DNA of 64,000 nucleotides from Nocardioides aurantiacus (GCF_003752505.1 NZ_RKHO01000001.1:992001-1056000), one strand, 5' to 3'; numbered from the stretch's first letter, positions 34,423-43,997 are shown. The notes: generated from the letters alone by a model not told the origin. Program-made: numbers and translations.

Positions 34423-34872
34423 TCAGGCCGCCAGGTCGTCAGGCGTGACCGGCAGCAGCCGGAGGTCGTCGGCGACGTGGACGGGGTGGCAGACGATCCC
34501 GGCCTCGCGCGCCGCGGTGAGCAGCGACCGGGCGAGCCGGCGGTCGTCCTCGACGAGCCCGGCCCGGCCGGGTCGCACCACGAGGAACGCGACCCCGAGG
34601 CCGTCGAGGCCCTCGCCCAGCACGTGCGTGAGGAGCTCGAACAACCCCTGCACCCCCTCGTCGGCGGCCTCGTCGGGGAGCTCGCCGACCTCCAGGAGCT
34701 GGGGGAGCGGACGGCCGTCGGGATCGAGGAAGGTGACCCACAGCGAGCGCGCGGAGAACCCGAGCGGCGCCATCAGCAGCTCCCAGAGCCGCTGCAGGTC
34801 CTGCTGCCCGCGGACGACCATGCGGTCGAGCTCGGCGCGGAGGTGGTCAGGGTCGGGTGGTCGCGGTGTCAT
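34423..34872 (-). CDS. Conserved hypothetical protein
   Basis: A 149-residue soluble protein. It starts MTPRPPDPDHLRAELDRMVV, and the middle WVTFLDPDGRPLPQLLEVGELPD suggests a beta-sheet core; the rest, VAFLVVRPGRAGLVEDDRRLARSLL, reads like an enzyme-fold strand-helix. I recognise no family or active site. It is convergent with malQ and divergent from the small membrane protein gene, with no operon partners. Confidence 0.65.
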   Translation of the reverse strand: MTPRPPDPDHLRAELDRMVVRGQQDLQRLWELLMAPLGFSARSLWVTFLDPDGRPLPQLLEVGELPDEAADEGVQGLFELLTHVLGEGLDGLGVAFLVVRPGRAGLVEDDRRLARSLLTAAREAGIVCHPVHVADDLRLLPVTPDDLAA

Positions 34873-34935
34873 GGGCCCAGGCTGCCCCGCGGGACGGGCC
34901 CGTGGGGCGTCGTCCACAGGCCAGTTCCGCCTCGG

Positions 34936-34941
34936 TACGGT
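34936..34941 (+). promoter_or_regulatory. -10 element of the small membrane protein gene
   Basis: TACGGT ends 7 nt before the GTG at 34949, implying a leaderless mRNA. Confidence 0.6.
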
Positions 34942-34948
34942 GCCGCCC

Positions 34949-35305
34949 GTGGAGATCCTGCGACTCGTCCTGCTCTTCGTGCACGTCCTCGGCTTCGTCG
35001 CCCTCGTCGGCGGTCTCCTGGCCCAGCTCCGCGAGCCCGAGCGCCGCATCACCTGGCTGGTCCGCGACGGTGCGGGCACCGCGTTCGTCGCCGGACTGCT
35101 CCTGGTCGGGGTGCTCGAGGCAGGCGACGAGCCGGTCGACCACGCCAAGATCGGCGTCAAGCTGGTGGTGGGCCTGGTGGTGCTCGGGCTGGCGATGGCC
35201 CACGTGCGCCGGCCGCGCATCAGCACGGGCGTGTACGCCGCGCTCCTGGGGCTGAGCGTCCTCGACGTCGCGGTCGCCCTGTTCTGGGCGCCGGCGCACA
35301 CCTGA
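34949..35305 (+). CDS. Small integral membrane protein, four helices
   Basis: A 118-residue protein with hydrophobic segments at about 3-25, 40-60, 70-90 and 97-115. It opens VEILRLVLLFVHVLGFVALVGG; the early His in a helix is like some CopD/DUF2269-type haem membrane proteins, but this is only a resemblance. GTG 34949 is set by the -10 at 34936. No conserved partner lies nearby. Confidence 0.72.
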   Translation: MEILRLVLLFVHVLGFVALVGGLLAQLREPERRITWLVRDGAGTAFVAGLLLVGVLEAGDEPVDHAKIGVKLVVGLVVLGLAMAHVRRPRISTGVYAALLGLSVLDVAVALFWAPAHT

Positions 35306-35370
35306 GTGCTGGTCGCCGGGCCGCAGCGTCCGGTCGTCCCACCCGCCGACGGCGCCACGGCCGTCCCGGC

Positions 35371-35384
35371 ATGACAGATGTCAT
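35371..35384. promoter_or_regulatory. Palindrome upstream of the ABC transporter/two-component operon
   Basis: ATGACAGATGTCAT has perfect 6-bp arms and a GA centre, 80 bp before the ATPase gene. It is a likely site for the operon's own LuxR-type response regulator. Confidence 0.6.
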
Positions 35385-35463
35385 CGCCCGCCCGTGAGCG
35401 ACCGCGGTCGACCGGTGACGCCTGGCACTACTGGGCGGGCGCCGTTGCGAGCAGGGTGGTGCC

Positions 35464-36453
35464 ATGACCACGACAGCAGCACAGCCCGCCGTCTCGATCC
35501 GGGGACTGCGACGCCGCTACGGCAGCGGCACCGACTCCTTCGAGGCGGTCCGCGGCGTCGACCTCGACGTCGCCCCGGGCACCATCCACACCCTGCTCGG
35601 CGTCAACGGTGCCGGCAAGACCTCCACGCTGGAGGTCGTCGAGGGACTGGCGCCCGCCAGCGAGGGGGAGGTGCGGGTGCTCGGGCTCGACCCGGTGGCC
35701 GACCGTCCCGCCGTACGTCGCCGCACCGGCGTGCTGCTCCAGCGCAGCGGCTTCGTCGGCGACCTCACGGTGCGCGAGACCCTGCAGATGTGGGCCGCGA
35801 CGGTGACCTCGCCACGACCGGTCGAGGAGTCGCTCGCGCTGCTCGACCTCACCGACCGGGCCGACGTCCGCATGCGCGGGCTCTCGGGCGGCGAGCACCG
35901 CCGCGTCGACATCGCCTGCGCACTGATGGGCCGGCCCGAGGTGGTCATGCTCGACGAGCCCACCACCGGCCTGGACCCCGAGAGCCGCCGCTCGGTCTGG
36001 GAGCTGGTGCGCGACCTGCGCCAGCAGGGCGCCACGGTGCTGCTGACCACGCACTACCTCGACGAGGTCGAGGCGCTGGCCGACTGCGTCTCGATCATGC
36101 GGGCCGGCGAGATCGTCCGTGAGGGCACCGTCGCGCAGATCGTGGCCGACCACCCCTCCCACATCTCCTTCCGTACGCCGGACCGCGCACTGCCGCTCCC
36201 GGACGGCGACCACGACCGGGACGGCGAGCTCACCGTGCTCCGGGTCACCGACCTGCAGCCGGCGCTGACCGAGCTGCTGGTGAGCGCCCGCGACCACGGC
36301 GTCGTCCTCGAGCGGCTCAGCGCCCGCACCGCCAGCCTCGAGTCGGTCTTCCTCGACGTCGCCGCCGAGCGCGACGGCGCACCCGCCCCGGACCCCGAGC
36401 ACCGCTCCGCCCCCCACCCCGAGACCGACGCCGTCCTGGAGGACGTCCGATGA
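35464..36453 (+). CDS. ABC transporter ATP-binding protein (drug/lipid exporter type)
   Basis: A 329-residue ATPase with Walker A GVNGAGKTST, signature LSGGEHRRV, Walker B VVMLDEPTTGLD and a switch His in TTHYLDE. The C-terminal part (about 230 on) has the small beta domain typical of DrrA/CcmA exporters. ATG 35464 lies after GGGTGGTGCC. It overlaps the permease start by 4 bp, and a kinase and response regulator follow, so this is a sensing-and-export operon. The substrate is unknown, possibly a cell-envelope-active antibiotic. Confidence 0.93.
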   Translation: MTTTAAQPAVSIRGLRRRYGSGTDSFEAVRGVDLDVAPGTIHTLLGVNGAGKTSTLEVVEGLAPASEGEVRVLGLDPVADRPAVRRRTGVLLQRSGFVGDLTVRETLQMWAATVTSPRPVEESLALLDLTDRADVRMRGLSGGEHRRVDIACALMGRPEVVMLDEPTTGLDPESRRSVWELVRDLRQQGATVLLTTHYLDEVEALADCVSIMRAGEIVREGTVAQIVADHPSHISFRTPDRALPLPDGDHDRDGELTVLRVTDLQPALTELLVSARDHGVVLERLSARTASLESVFLDVAAERDGAPAPDPEHRSAPHPETDAVLEDVR

Positions 36454-37256
36454 CCACCTCGACCGCCCCCGCTCCTGCCCCCGCCTCCCGCCACGCCGGG
36501 CTGCGCCGGACGCTCAGCCTGGGTCGCAGCAACTGGACGCTCATGGTGCGCAACCGCACCACGATGCTCTACGCCTTCGCGCTGCCGCTGTTCCCGCTGG
36601 TGCTGCTGTTCACCGCCGAGCGCAGCGGCGGCGACGTCAACGCCGGGGTGGCCGCCATCGGGACCACGCTGGTGATGGCGCTGACCTTCCCCGGCTACTA
36701 CAACCTGCTCTCGATGTTCGTCACCCGCCGCGACGAGCTGGTGCTCAAGCGGCTGCGCACCGGCGAGGTCCGCGACCGCGAGCTGCTCACCTCGATGGCG
36801 CTGCCCGGTGCGGCGATCGTGCTGGCCGTCGCGGTGGTCTGCGTACCGGTCGCGCTCGCCGGCGGGCTGGACCTGCCGCTGAACCCGGTGCTGCTCCTGC
36901 TCGGCGTGCTGCTGTCGATCGTCACCTTCGCGGCCTTCGCGCTGTGGACCGCGGCCTGGACCCGCAACGCCGAGGCCGCCCAGCTCACCAGCGGGCCGGT
37001 CATCCTGCTCGCGTTCCTCGGCTTCATGCTGCCGGTCTTCCCCGAGGACCTGCACCGGTGGATCGAGCTGCTCCCCGGCGCGGCCGTCAACGAGCTGCTG
37101 CGCGTCGCGTGGTTCGGGCAGGAGTCCGGTGGCGGGTCGCTGTCGTTCCTGGAGACGTGGGGCGCCTCGGCGCAGCCCGTGCTCGTCCTGGTCGCCTGGA
37201 CCGCGTTCGCCGTGGTGCTGGCCCGACGCTCGCTGCGCTGGGAGCCCCGCTCCTGA
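36450..37256 (+). CDS. ABC-2 type transporter permease
   Basis: A 268-residue membrane subunit with six hydrophobic segments and the cytosolic N-terminus SLGRSNWTLMVRNRTTMLYAF. LKRLRTGEVRDRELL is the loop that couples to the ATPase. The ATG overlaps the ATPase stop (ATGA), so they are coupled. A two-component system follows 49 bp later. Confidence 0.9.
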   Translation: MTTSTAPAPAPASRHAGLRRTLSLGRSNWTLMVRNRTTMLYAFALPLFPLVLLFTAERSGGDVNAGVAAIGTTLVMALTFPGYYNLLSMFVTRRDELVLKRLRTGEVRDRELLTSMALPGAAIVLAVAVVCVPVALAGGLDLPLNPVLLLLGVLLSIVTFAAFALWTAAWTRNAEAAQLTSGPVILLAFLGFMLPVFPEDLHRWIELLPGAAVNELLRVAWFGQESGGGSLSFLETWGASAQPVLVLVAWTAFAVVLARRSLRWEPRS

Positions 37257-37305
37257 CGCTCGTCAGGACCCCCGGCGACATCGCCCCACCTGAGAGGATC
37301 GCCCG

Positions 37306-38544
37306 GTGAGCCGCACCCTGCCGTTGCACGTCCCCGGCTGGTCCGGGCGCTCGGACGTGGCGCGCGTCGACCTCTACACCCGCGGCTCGCTGTACGCCGT
37401 CGCCTGGTTCCTGCTGGCGATGGGCCTGCTCGCCGCCGGTGCCCGCCTCGGCGACACGTCCCGCGCCGCGGTGGCCGGGCTGGCCTGCCTGGTCCTCGGG
37501 GTGCTCGCCACGCTCGTGCTGCGCCACGGTCTCGACGTCCGTCACGTGGGCCACCACCGCGGCGCCCCGGACGTGCCGTGGCGCCTCCTGCTCCCGATGG
37601 TGGCCGTGTCGTCGGGGCTGTGGGCCTGGGCGCTGGCGCTGCCCGGTGCCGAGTCGGGGCCGCTCGTGGTGATCGCCTTCGGCAGCCTCGCGTTCGCCGT
37701 GGGCGCGCTGGCGACCCCGCGGCTGCACGCGGGCGTGCTCGGAGCGGCCGCCGTCGCGGCGTACGTCGCCTCGGGCAGCCTGGGCGTCGCGGTCTACGCC
37801 CTGGGCATCAGTGCGTTCTTCCTCTTCACCGTGCAGAGCTCGCTGTGGCTGCTCGGCGTGGTCACCGAGCTGGACCGTGGCCGGCGCCACCAGGCAGCGC
37901 TGGCCGTCGCCGAGGAGCGGCTGCGCTTCTCCCGCGACGTGCACGACGTCCTGGGCCGACGGCTCTCGACCATCGCCGTGCAGGCCGAGCTGGCGGCCAC
38001 CCTGGCCCGCCGCGGCGACGAGCGTGCGGCCGGCAGGATCCTCGAGGTGCGCGCCACCGCGCACGACGCCCTGCGGGAGGCGCGCGAGCTGGCCCGGGGC
38101 TACCGCCCGCTCGACCTGCGCCAGGAGCTCGACGGCGCGGTCTCGCTGCTGCGCTCCGCCGGCATCGCCTGCGACGCCGACCTCGCCGATCTGCCCGACG
38201 CCTGGCACGAGCCCGCCGCGCGGGTCGTCCGCGAGGCCGTCACCAACGTGCTGCGTCACTCCACCGCCACCCACGTCCGGATCCGCTGCGACGCAACCGG
38301 CGTCGAGGTGAGCGACGACGGCGGTCCCGCCGCCGCGGCGCCCGGCGACGGCAGCGGCCTGCGGACCCTGGCGGTCGACCTCGCCCCGCTCGGGGCCCGG
38401 CTGGAGTCCGGGTCCACCGGGGCGGGCTTCACGGTGCGGCTGCTGCTGCAGGACGACTCCCCGCAGGACGATGCCCCGCGAGGCGAGACCCCCGCCTCGA
38501 CCGCCGCGAGCCGGACGACCGCGACCACCGGGGAGGTCCGGTGA
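37306..38544 (+). CDS. Sensor histidine kinase (DesK/NarL-partner type)
   Basis: A 412-residue kinase. The N-terminal ~190 residues hold five to six transmembrane helices without a large external loop, so it probably senses within the membrane. HisKA_3 dimerisation has the phosphoacceptor H213 in SRDVHDVLGRRLSTIAVQ. The ATPase domain shows the N-box REAVTNVLRHS and VSDDGG; a G2-type glycine loop is short. The C-terminus is Asp/Thr-rich. The stop overlaps the regulator start by 4 bp. It resembles the DesK group that governs ABC exporters. Confidence 0.93.
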   Translation: MSRTLPLHVPGWSGRSDVARVDLYTRGSLYAVAWFLLAMGLLAAGARLGDTSRAAVAGLACLVLGVLATLVLRHGLDVRHVGHHRGAPDVPWRLLLPMVAVSSGLWAWALALPGAESGPLVVIAFGSLAFAVGALATPRLHAGVLGAAAVAAYVASGSLGVAVYALGISAFFLFTVQSSLWLLGVVTELDRGRRHQAALAVAEERLRFSRDVHDVLGRRLSTIAVQAELAATLARRGDERAAGRILEVRATAHDALREARELARGYRPLDLRQELDGAVSLLRSAGIACDADLADLPDAWHEPAARVVREAVTNVLRHSTATHVRIRCDATGVEVSDDGGPAAAAPGDGSGLRTLAVDLAPLGARLESGSTGAGFTVRLLLQDDSPQDDAPRGETPASTAASRTTATTGEVR

Positions 38545-39149
38545 TCCGGGTGCTGCTGGCCGACGACGAGCACCTCATCCGGGGCGCGCTGGCCCAGATG
38601 CTCGAGCTGGAGGACGACCTGACGGTGGTGGCCCAGGCCGCCACCGGGGACGACGCGCTGGCCGCCTGCCGCCTCGACGCCCCCGACGTCGCGGTCCTCG
38701 ACCTGCAGATGCCCGGGCTCGACGGCCTCGAGGTCGCGGAGCGGATCCACCGGGAGCAGCCCGGGGTCGCCTGCATGATCGTGACCAGCCACGGACGCCC
38801 GGGCCACCTCAAGCGGGCGCTCGCGGTCGGGGTGCGTGGCTTCCTGCCCAAGACGACGTCGGCGGTGACCCTGGCCGAGGTGGTCCGCACCGTCCACGCC
38901 GGTGGTCGCCACGTCGACCCCGAGCTGGCGGCGGAGGCGATCGCGGCCGGCGACTCGCCGCTGACCCCGCGCGAGGCCGACGTCCTCGAGGCCGCGGCCG
39001 ACGGCGCGCCGGTCGACCGGGTCGCCGGCCGGGTCCACCTCTCGCCCGGGACGGTCCGCAACTACCTCTCCACGGCCGCCGCCAAGCTCGGCGCGGCCAA
39101 CCGTCACGAGGCGGTCGCGACGGCCCGGCGGATGGGCTGGATCAGCTGA
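38541..39149 (+). CDS. LuxR/NarL-type response regulator
   Basis: A 202-residue regulator. The receiver domain has DDE near the start, phosphoacceptor D54 in AVLDLQMPG and K in LPKTTS. The C-terminal helix-turn-helix (about 140-200) reads [15 protein letters not shown], then RVHLSPGTVRNYLSTAAAKL. GTG 38541 overlaps the kinase stop. The likely target is the palindrome at 35371. Confidence 0.95.
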   Translation: MIRVLLADDEHLIRGALAQMLELEDDLTVVAQAATGDDALAACRLDAPDVAVLDLQMPGLDGLEVAERIHREQPGVACMIVTSHGRPGHLKRALAVGVRGFLPKTTSAVTLAEVVRTVHAGGRHVDPELAAEAIAAGDSPLTPREADVLEAAADGAPVDRVAGRVHLSPGTVRNYLSTAAAKLGAANRHEAVATARRMGWIS

Positions 39150-39217
39150 GCCCCGCCCCCGTGTGAGACCCCTCACGGGCGCCACGACGACGTCTCGCAC
39201 TGCGGCTCCGCGGCCCC

Positions 39218-39223
39218 CACAAT
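39218..39223 (+). promoter_or_regulatory. -10 element of the ThrE-type exporter gene
   Basis: CACAAT ends 7 nt before the GTG at 39231; the ATG at 39222 lies inside it, which argues against that start. Confidence 0.5.
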
Positions 39224-39230
39224 GGCGGGC

Positions 39231-40574
39231 GTGAGTGATGCGCGCGAGACCTACAGGGTCCTCGACCTGGCGCTCCGGGTCGGGGAGATCCTGCTGTCCT
39301 CCGGCGCCGGGGCGGCCGACGTCACGGCGACCATGCTGGGCCTGACGCGGCACTGCGGGCTGCCCAACGCCGACATCGACGTGACGTTCACGCTGCTGCG
39401 GATGAGCTACCAGGCCGACCCCGAGGAGCCGCCCGTCCTGCTCACCCGCAACGTGGCGCAGCGCGACATCGACTACGACGACCTGACCCGGGTGCAGGGT
39501 CTGGTCAACGACGTGATGCGCGACCGCGTCGACGTCGCCGAGGCCCGTCGCCGGGTGGCCTGGATCAACTCCACCGACCACTACCTGCCGGTGTGGTCGG
39601 CGGTCGTCGGCAGCGGCGTCGTGGGGGCCGGCATCGCGCTGCTCCTCGACGGCGACGCCCTGGTCACCTCGGTGGCGTTCCTGGCGGGCGTGGCGATCAC
39701 GGTGCTGATGCGCACCCTCAACCGCCAGCGCTGGCCGATGTTCTACCAGCAGGCGGCCGGCGGCCTGGTCGCCACCGTCCTGGCCCTGGTGGCCGCGGTG
39801 GTGGCCGAGCGCGCCGGCCTCGCCGTCGACGTCTCGCTGGTCATCACGGCCAACATCGTGATGCTGCTCTCCGGCATCGGGTTCATGGGCGCGATCCAGG
39901 ACGCCCTGAGCGGCTTCTACCTGACCTCCGGCGCGCGGATCATCGAGGCGCTGCTCGCCACGGCGGGCCTTATCGCGGGCGTCTCCGCCGGCCTGGCCCT
40001 CGCTCCGGGCCTCGGGGTCAGCACCATCGGGCTGCGGCCCGGCCGGATCGAGCTGGCCGCGCCGCCGCTGGTGCTGGTCGGCGCGGTGGTCGCGGCGTGC
40101 GCCTTCGCGTTCACCAGCTACGCCCCGCTGCGCTCGCTGCCCGCCATCGCGATGAGCACCGTCGCGGGCCACCTCGGCTACCTCGCCGTGCTCGACCCCC
40201 GTGACGCCCGTCCGTGGGCGGCCGCCGTCGCGGCGGTGATCATCGGCCTGCTCAGCTACGCGGTGGCCGGACGGGTCCGGGTGCCGCCGCTGGTGGTCGT
40301 GGTGCCCGCGCTGGTGCCGATGCTGCCGGGCCTGACGATCTACCGCGGGCTGAGCTACATGTCCGACGGCGACACCCTCGGCATCCTGCAGCTCTCGGCG
40401 GCGGCGGCCACCACGATCGCGCTGGCCGCCGGCGTGATCCTGGGGGAGTACGTCGCCCAGCCGCTGCGCCGCAACGCGCGCCGCATCGAGGACCGGCTCT
40501 CCGGCCCGCGCATGGTGGGCGTGATGCACAGCCACCTGGCGCGTCGTACGCGCGGCACCAGCGCCGGCGCCTGA
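39231..40574 (+). CDS. Threonine/serine exporter family protein (ThrE-like)
   Basis: A 447-residue membrane protein joining both ThrE halves. The N-terminal DUF1212-like domain (LRVGEILLSSGAGAADVTATM, RNVAQRDIDYDDLTRVQGLV) is followed by five helices, and the second half (DUF3815-like) by five more, with LPGLTIYRGLSYM between. It probably exports threonine and serine. The start GTG 39231 is picked by its -10 at 39218. It is a single-gene unit, separated from the response regulator by 81 bp. Confidence 0.92.
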   Translation: MSDARETYRVLDLALRVGEILLSSGAGAADVTATMLGLTRHCGLPNADIDVTFTLLRMSYQADPEEPPVLLTRNVAQRDIDYDDLTRVQGLVNDVMRDRVDVAEARRRVAWINSTDHYLPVWSAVVGSGVVGAGIALLLDGDALVTSVAFLAGVAITVLMRTLNRQRWPMFYQQAAGGLVATVLALVAAVVAERAGLAVDVSLVITANIVMLLSGIGFMGAIQDALSGFYLTSGARIIEALLATAGLIAGVSAGLALAPGLGVSTIGLRPGRIELAAPPLVLVGAVVAACAFAFTSYAPLRSLPAIAMSTVAGHLGYLAVLDPRDARPWAAAVAAVIIGLLSYAVAGRVRVPPLVVVVPALVPMLPGLTIYRGLSYMSDGDTLGILQLSAAAATTIALAAGVILGEYVAQPLRRNARRIEDRLSGPRMVGVMHSHLARRTRGTSAGA

Positions 40575-40596
40575 CCCGCGAGCGGTCCCCGGCGAC

Positions 40597-41409
40597 CTAG
40601 GTGCAGCGGCCCCGGCCGAGGGCCTGCAGCCCGCGCAGGTCGCCGGGGCCGAGGTCGCGTTGGGTCGTGGTCGTGGCGTGCATCAGCTCGCGGGGGTCCT
40701 CGACGTGGTCGAGGCCGACGAGGTGACCGAACTCGTGGAGCGTGATCGCGGCGGCCACGGCGTCGCCGTCGGGCCGGTCCTGCAGCTCCGCGAGGGCCTC
40801 GCGGTCCAGCGTCACCTGGCCGGTGAGGTAGCGCCGCCAGCCGCCGCGCTCGACGACCACGCTGCCACCGAGCCCGGCCACCCGCCCCTCCAGCGCGGGC
40901 ACCTCGTCGGCGTCGGAGAAGGTCACCAGGACGGGGTCGGGGTCGCCGAGGTCGCCCGGCCCCAGCTCGACCCGGCCCTGGTCCCAACGAGGTCGTGCCG
41001 AGGAGCGGCCGGCGTACTCCAGGCGCAGGCCGGTGGCCTCGTTGATCCGGGACATGGCCCGGCGCACGTGGTCCAGGCCGGTGCGCGGGTCCGGGGCCCC
41101 GTCGAGGTTGACCTCGACGCGCACCGGGTCGCAGCTGCTCCAGGTCACCGGCACCCGGGGCCGGCCCCGCTGGGTGGCGGCGAAGGCGAAGCTGCCCGGC
41201 CCGGCAGCCGCCGTCCCGGCCGTGCCGGGGTCCTCGCCGCCGACGAGCGGCCGCAGCACCGCGGGCAGCAGCGTCGGCACCGCGACGGCGAGACCGCCGA
41301 CCAGCACCACCGTCAGCAGCGTCACGAACAGGTTGCGCAGCCCGCCGGAGCCGGCCTCGTCGCGCGGGCGGGACACCGTGCGGAGCGGCGTACGACGCGG
41401 GGCAGGCAC
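40597..41409 (-). CDS. Matrixin-like zinc metallopeptidase, membrane-anchored
   Basis: A 270-residue protein with an N-terminal transmembrane segment (NLFVTLLTVVLVGGLAVAVP) acting as anchor or signal. The external domain contains the metzincin motif H225-E226-FG-H229-LVGLD-H235, with the Met-turn in ELMHATTT. VRVEVNLDGAPD and VTFSD are matrixin-type sheet strands. It probably degrades protein outside the cell. GTG 41407-41409 is chosen. It is divergent from pcrA, about 108 bp away, sharing the promoter region. Confidence 0.88.
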   Translation of the reverse strand: MPAPRRTPLRTVSRPRDEAGSGGLRNLFVTLLTVVLVGGLAVAVPTLLPAVLRPLVGGEDPGTAGTAAAGPGSFAFAATQRGRPRVPVTWSSCDPVRVEVNLDGAPDPRTGLDHVRRAMSRINEATGLRLEYAGRSSARPRWDQGRVELGPGDLGDPDPVLVTFSDADEVPALEGRVAGLGGSVVVERGGWRRYLTGQVTLDREALAELQDRPDGDAVAAAITLHEFGHLVGLDHVEDPRELMHATTTTQRDLGPGDLRGLQALGRGRCT

Positions 41410-41517
41410 CCCCCGATCGTCCCAGACCGGGCCAGACGGCACCGGTGGGCGCGACGTCCCGGGGCCGTCGAGGCGGCACGCGACGCTGTCGGAGCGCGGA
41501 CGTAGTGTGGTCCGGAC

Positions 41518-43959
41518 ATGAGCGCGCAGTTCCCCCTCCCCGGCCTGGCCCCCGCCCCCGAGACCGAGCCCCCGCGCGGCCGACGCGGGCGGCCCACCCG
41601 CGAGCAGCTGCTCGACGGCCTCAACGACCCGCAGCGCGAGGCGGTCGTCCACGAGGGGTCACCGCTGCTGGTCGTCGCCGGTGCCGGCTCGGGCAAGACC
41701 CGCGTGCTCACCCGCCGGATCGCCTGGCTGATCTCCGAGCGCGGCGCCCACCCCGGCTCGATCCTCGCCATCACCTTCACCAACAAGGCCGCCGCCGAGA
41801 TGCGCGAGCGCGTGGAGGAGCTGGTCGGGGGCCGCGCCCGCATCATGTGGGTCTCGACGTTCCACTCCGCCTGCGTGCGCATCCTGCGCAAGGAGATCGA
41901 CAAGTTCGGCTTCAAGTCCAACTTCACGATCTACGACGCCGCGGACTCCAAGCGCCTGATGACGCTGGTCTGCAAGGACCTCGACCTCGACGCCAAGCGG
42001 TTCCCCCCGCGCGCGATCCTCAACTGGGTCAGCAACGCCAAGAACGAGCTGCAGGACCACGAGGACGCCGCCAAGGCGGCCGAGAACACCCAGGAGGAGG
42101 TCTACGCCTCGGCCTACGCGGAGTACCAACGCCGTCTCACCCAGGCCAACGCGCTCGACTTCGACGACCTGCTGATGCTCACCGTCCACCTGTTCCGGGC
42201 CTTCCCGGCGGTGCGCGAGGGCTGGCGGCGGCGGTTCCGGCACGTGCTCGTCGACGAGTACCAGGACACCAACCACGCGCAGTACGCCCTGATCCACGAG
42301 CTCTGCGCGCAGCGCCTGGAGGAGCCCACGACCGGGCCCACGCCGGGCGGCGAGGAGGTGCCGGCCGCGGAGCTGATGGTGGTCGGCGACGCCGACCAGT
42401 CGATCTATGCCTTCCGCGGGGCCAACATCCGCAACATCATGGACTTCGGGCAGGACTTCGTCGACGCGCGCACGATCCTGCTCGAGCAGAACTACCGCTC
42501 CACCCAGACCATCCTCACCGCGGCCAACGCGGTGATCAGCCGCAACGAGAGCCGCAAGCCCAAGCAGCTGTGGACCGACGCGGGCCAGGGCAGCGGCATC
42601 GTGGGCTACGTCGGCGACGACGAGCACGACGAGGCCCGGTTCGTGGCCGAGGAGATCGACAGGCTGACCGACGACGGTCAGGCCCGGGCCGGCGACGTGG
42701 CGGTGTTCTACCGCACCAACGCCCAGTCGCGGGTGTTCGAGGAGGTCTTCATCCGGGTCGGCCTGCCCTACAAGGTCGTCGGCGGCGTGCGGTTCTACGA
42801 GCGCCGCGAGGTGCGCGACGCCCTGGCCTACCTCCGCGTCCTGGCCAACCCGGCCGACTCGGTCTCGCTGCGCCGCATCCTCAACACCCCCAAGCGCGGC
42901 ATCGGCGACCGCGCGGAGGCCTGCGTCGAGGCGCTGGCCCAGCGCGACCGACTCACCTTCTGGGAGGCGCTGCAGCGGGCGAAGGACGCGCCGGGCATCG
43001 CCACCCGTTCGCTCAAGGCGATCCAGGGCTTCGTCGACGTCGTCGAGCAGCTCCAGCAGATGGTGGCCGCGGGGGAGCGCGTCGACGTGGTGCTGGAGCA
43101 GGCGCTCACCCGCAGCGGCTACCTCAAGGAGCTCGAGGAGTCCGAGGACCCGCAGGACGAGACCCGGGTCGAGAACCTGGCCGAGCTGGTGGCGGTCGCC
43201 CGCGAGTTCTCCGAGGACCCGGTCGTCGGCCCGTCCGCCGACCCGGCCGAGGTCGAGGCGGGCGAGGCCGACCCGCCGGGGCTGACCGACTTCCTGGAGC
43301 GGGTGGCCCTGGTGGCCGACTCCGACCAGATCCCCGACAACCCGCCCGACGGCGAGGGTGACGACGCCCCGACGCCCGGCGTGGTGACCCTGATGACCCT
43401 GCACACCGCCAAGGGCCTGGAGTTCCCGGTCGTGTTCCTCACCGGGCTCGAGGACGGCGTCTTCCCCCACCTGCGCTCGCTGGGCGACAAGGTGGAGCTC
43501 GAGGAGGAGCGGCGGCTGGCCTACGTCGGCCTGACCCGCGCCCGCGAGCGGCTCTACGTCTCCCGTGCGGTCGTCCGCTCGGCGTGGGGCGCCCCCCAGC
43601 ACAACCCGGCCTCGCGGTTCGTCGACGAGCTCCCGGTCGACCTGGTCGACTGGCGCCGCACCGAGGCCGCGATGACGTCGTGGAACCGCCCGCAGCTCGG
43701 CTTCGGATCACGTCGCGCCGCGCCTCCGCAGCGTCAGTTCGGCACCGTGACGGCCAAGCGCGACGCCGCGCAGAAGGCCAAGGCGAGCCGTCCGGTGCCC
43801 TCGCTCGACCCCGGCGACCGGGTGCAGCACGACAGCTTCGGCCTGGGCACCGTGATCGCGCTCGAGGGCGCCGGCGACAACGCGGTGGCCTCGGTCGACT
43901 TCGGCACCGAGGGCGTCAAGCGGCTGCTGCTGCGCTACGCGCCCGTCGAGAAGCTCTAG
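41518..43959 (+). CDS. pcrA: ATP-dependent DNA helicase PcrA/UvrD
   Basis: An 813-residue superfamily 1 3'-5' helicase for repair and replication restart. Motif I is VAGAGSGKTRVL, Ia TFTNKAAAEM, II VDEYQDTN, III GDADQSIYAFRGA, IV LEQNYRST, V TLMTLHTAKGLEFP and VI YVGLTRARERL. The C-terminal ~65 residues form a Tudor-like module (GDRVQHDSFGLGTVIALEG) that binds RNA polymerase in PcrA. ATG 41518 follows TAGTGT by 9 nt. No SOS box was seen upstream. Confidence 0.97.
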   Translation: MSAQFPLPGLAPAPETEPPRGRRGRPTREQLLDGLNDPQREAVVHEGSPLLVVAGAGSGKTRVLTRRIAWLISERGAHPGSILAITFTNKAAAEMRERVEELVGGRARIMWVSTFHSACVRILRKEIDKFGFKSNFTIYDAADSKRLMTLVCKDLDLDAKRFPPRAILNWVSNAKNELQDHEDAAKAAENTQEEVYASAYAEYQRRLTQANALDFDDLLMLTVHLFRAFPAVREGWRRRFRHVLVDEYQDTNHAQYALIHELCAQRLEEPTTGPTPGGEEVPAAELMVVGDADQSIYAFRGANIRNIMDFGQDFVDARTILLEQNYRSTQTILTAANAVISRNESRKPKQLWTDAGQGSGIVGYVGDDEHDEARFVAEEIDRLTDDGQARAGDVAVFYRTNAQSRVFEEVFIRVGLPYKVVGGVRFYERREVRDALAYLRVLANPADSVSLRRILNTPKRGIGDRAEACVEALAQRDRLTFWEALQRAKDAPGIATRSLKAIQGFVDVVEQLQQMVAAGERVDVVLEQALTRSGYLKELEESEDPQDETRVENLAELVAVAREFSEDPVVGPSADPAEVEAGEADPPGLTDFLERVALVADSDQIPDNPPDGEGDDAPTPGVVTLMTLHTAKGLEFPVVFLTGLEDGVFPHLRSLGDKVELEEERRLAYVGLTRARERLYVSRAVVRSAWGAPQHNPASRFVDELPVDLVDWRRTEAAMTSWNRPQLGFGSRRAAPPQRQFGTVTAKRDAAQKAKASRPVPSLDPGDRVQHDSFGLGTVIALEGAGDNAVASVDFGTEGVKRLLLRYAPVEKL

Positions 43960-43997
43960 CGCCTCGCGGCGACTCCGCTCGCTCAGCGCGGCGGGGG

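Noticed and set aside
41410-41517. SOS box upstream of pcrA
   Set aside because: No CGAAC-N4-GTTCG match, even with one mismatch, was seen in the gap.
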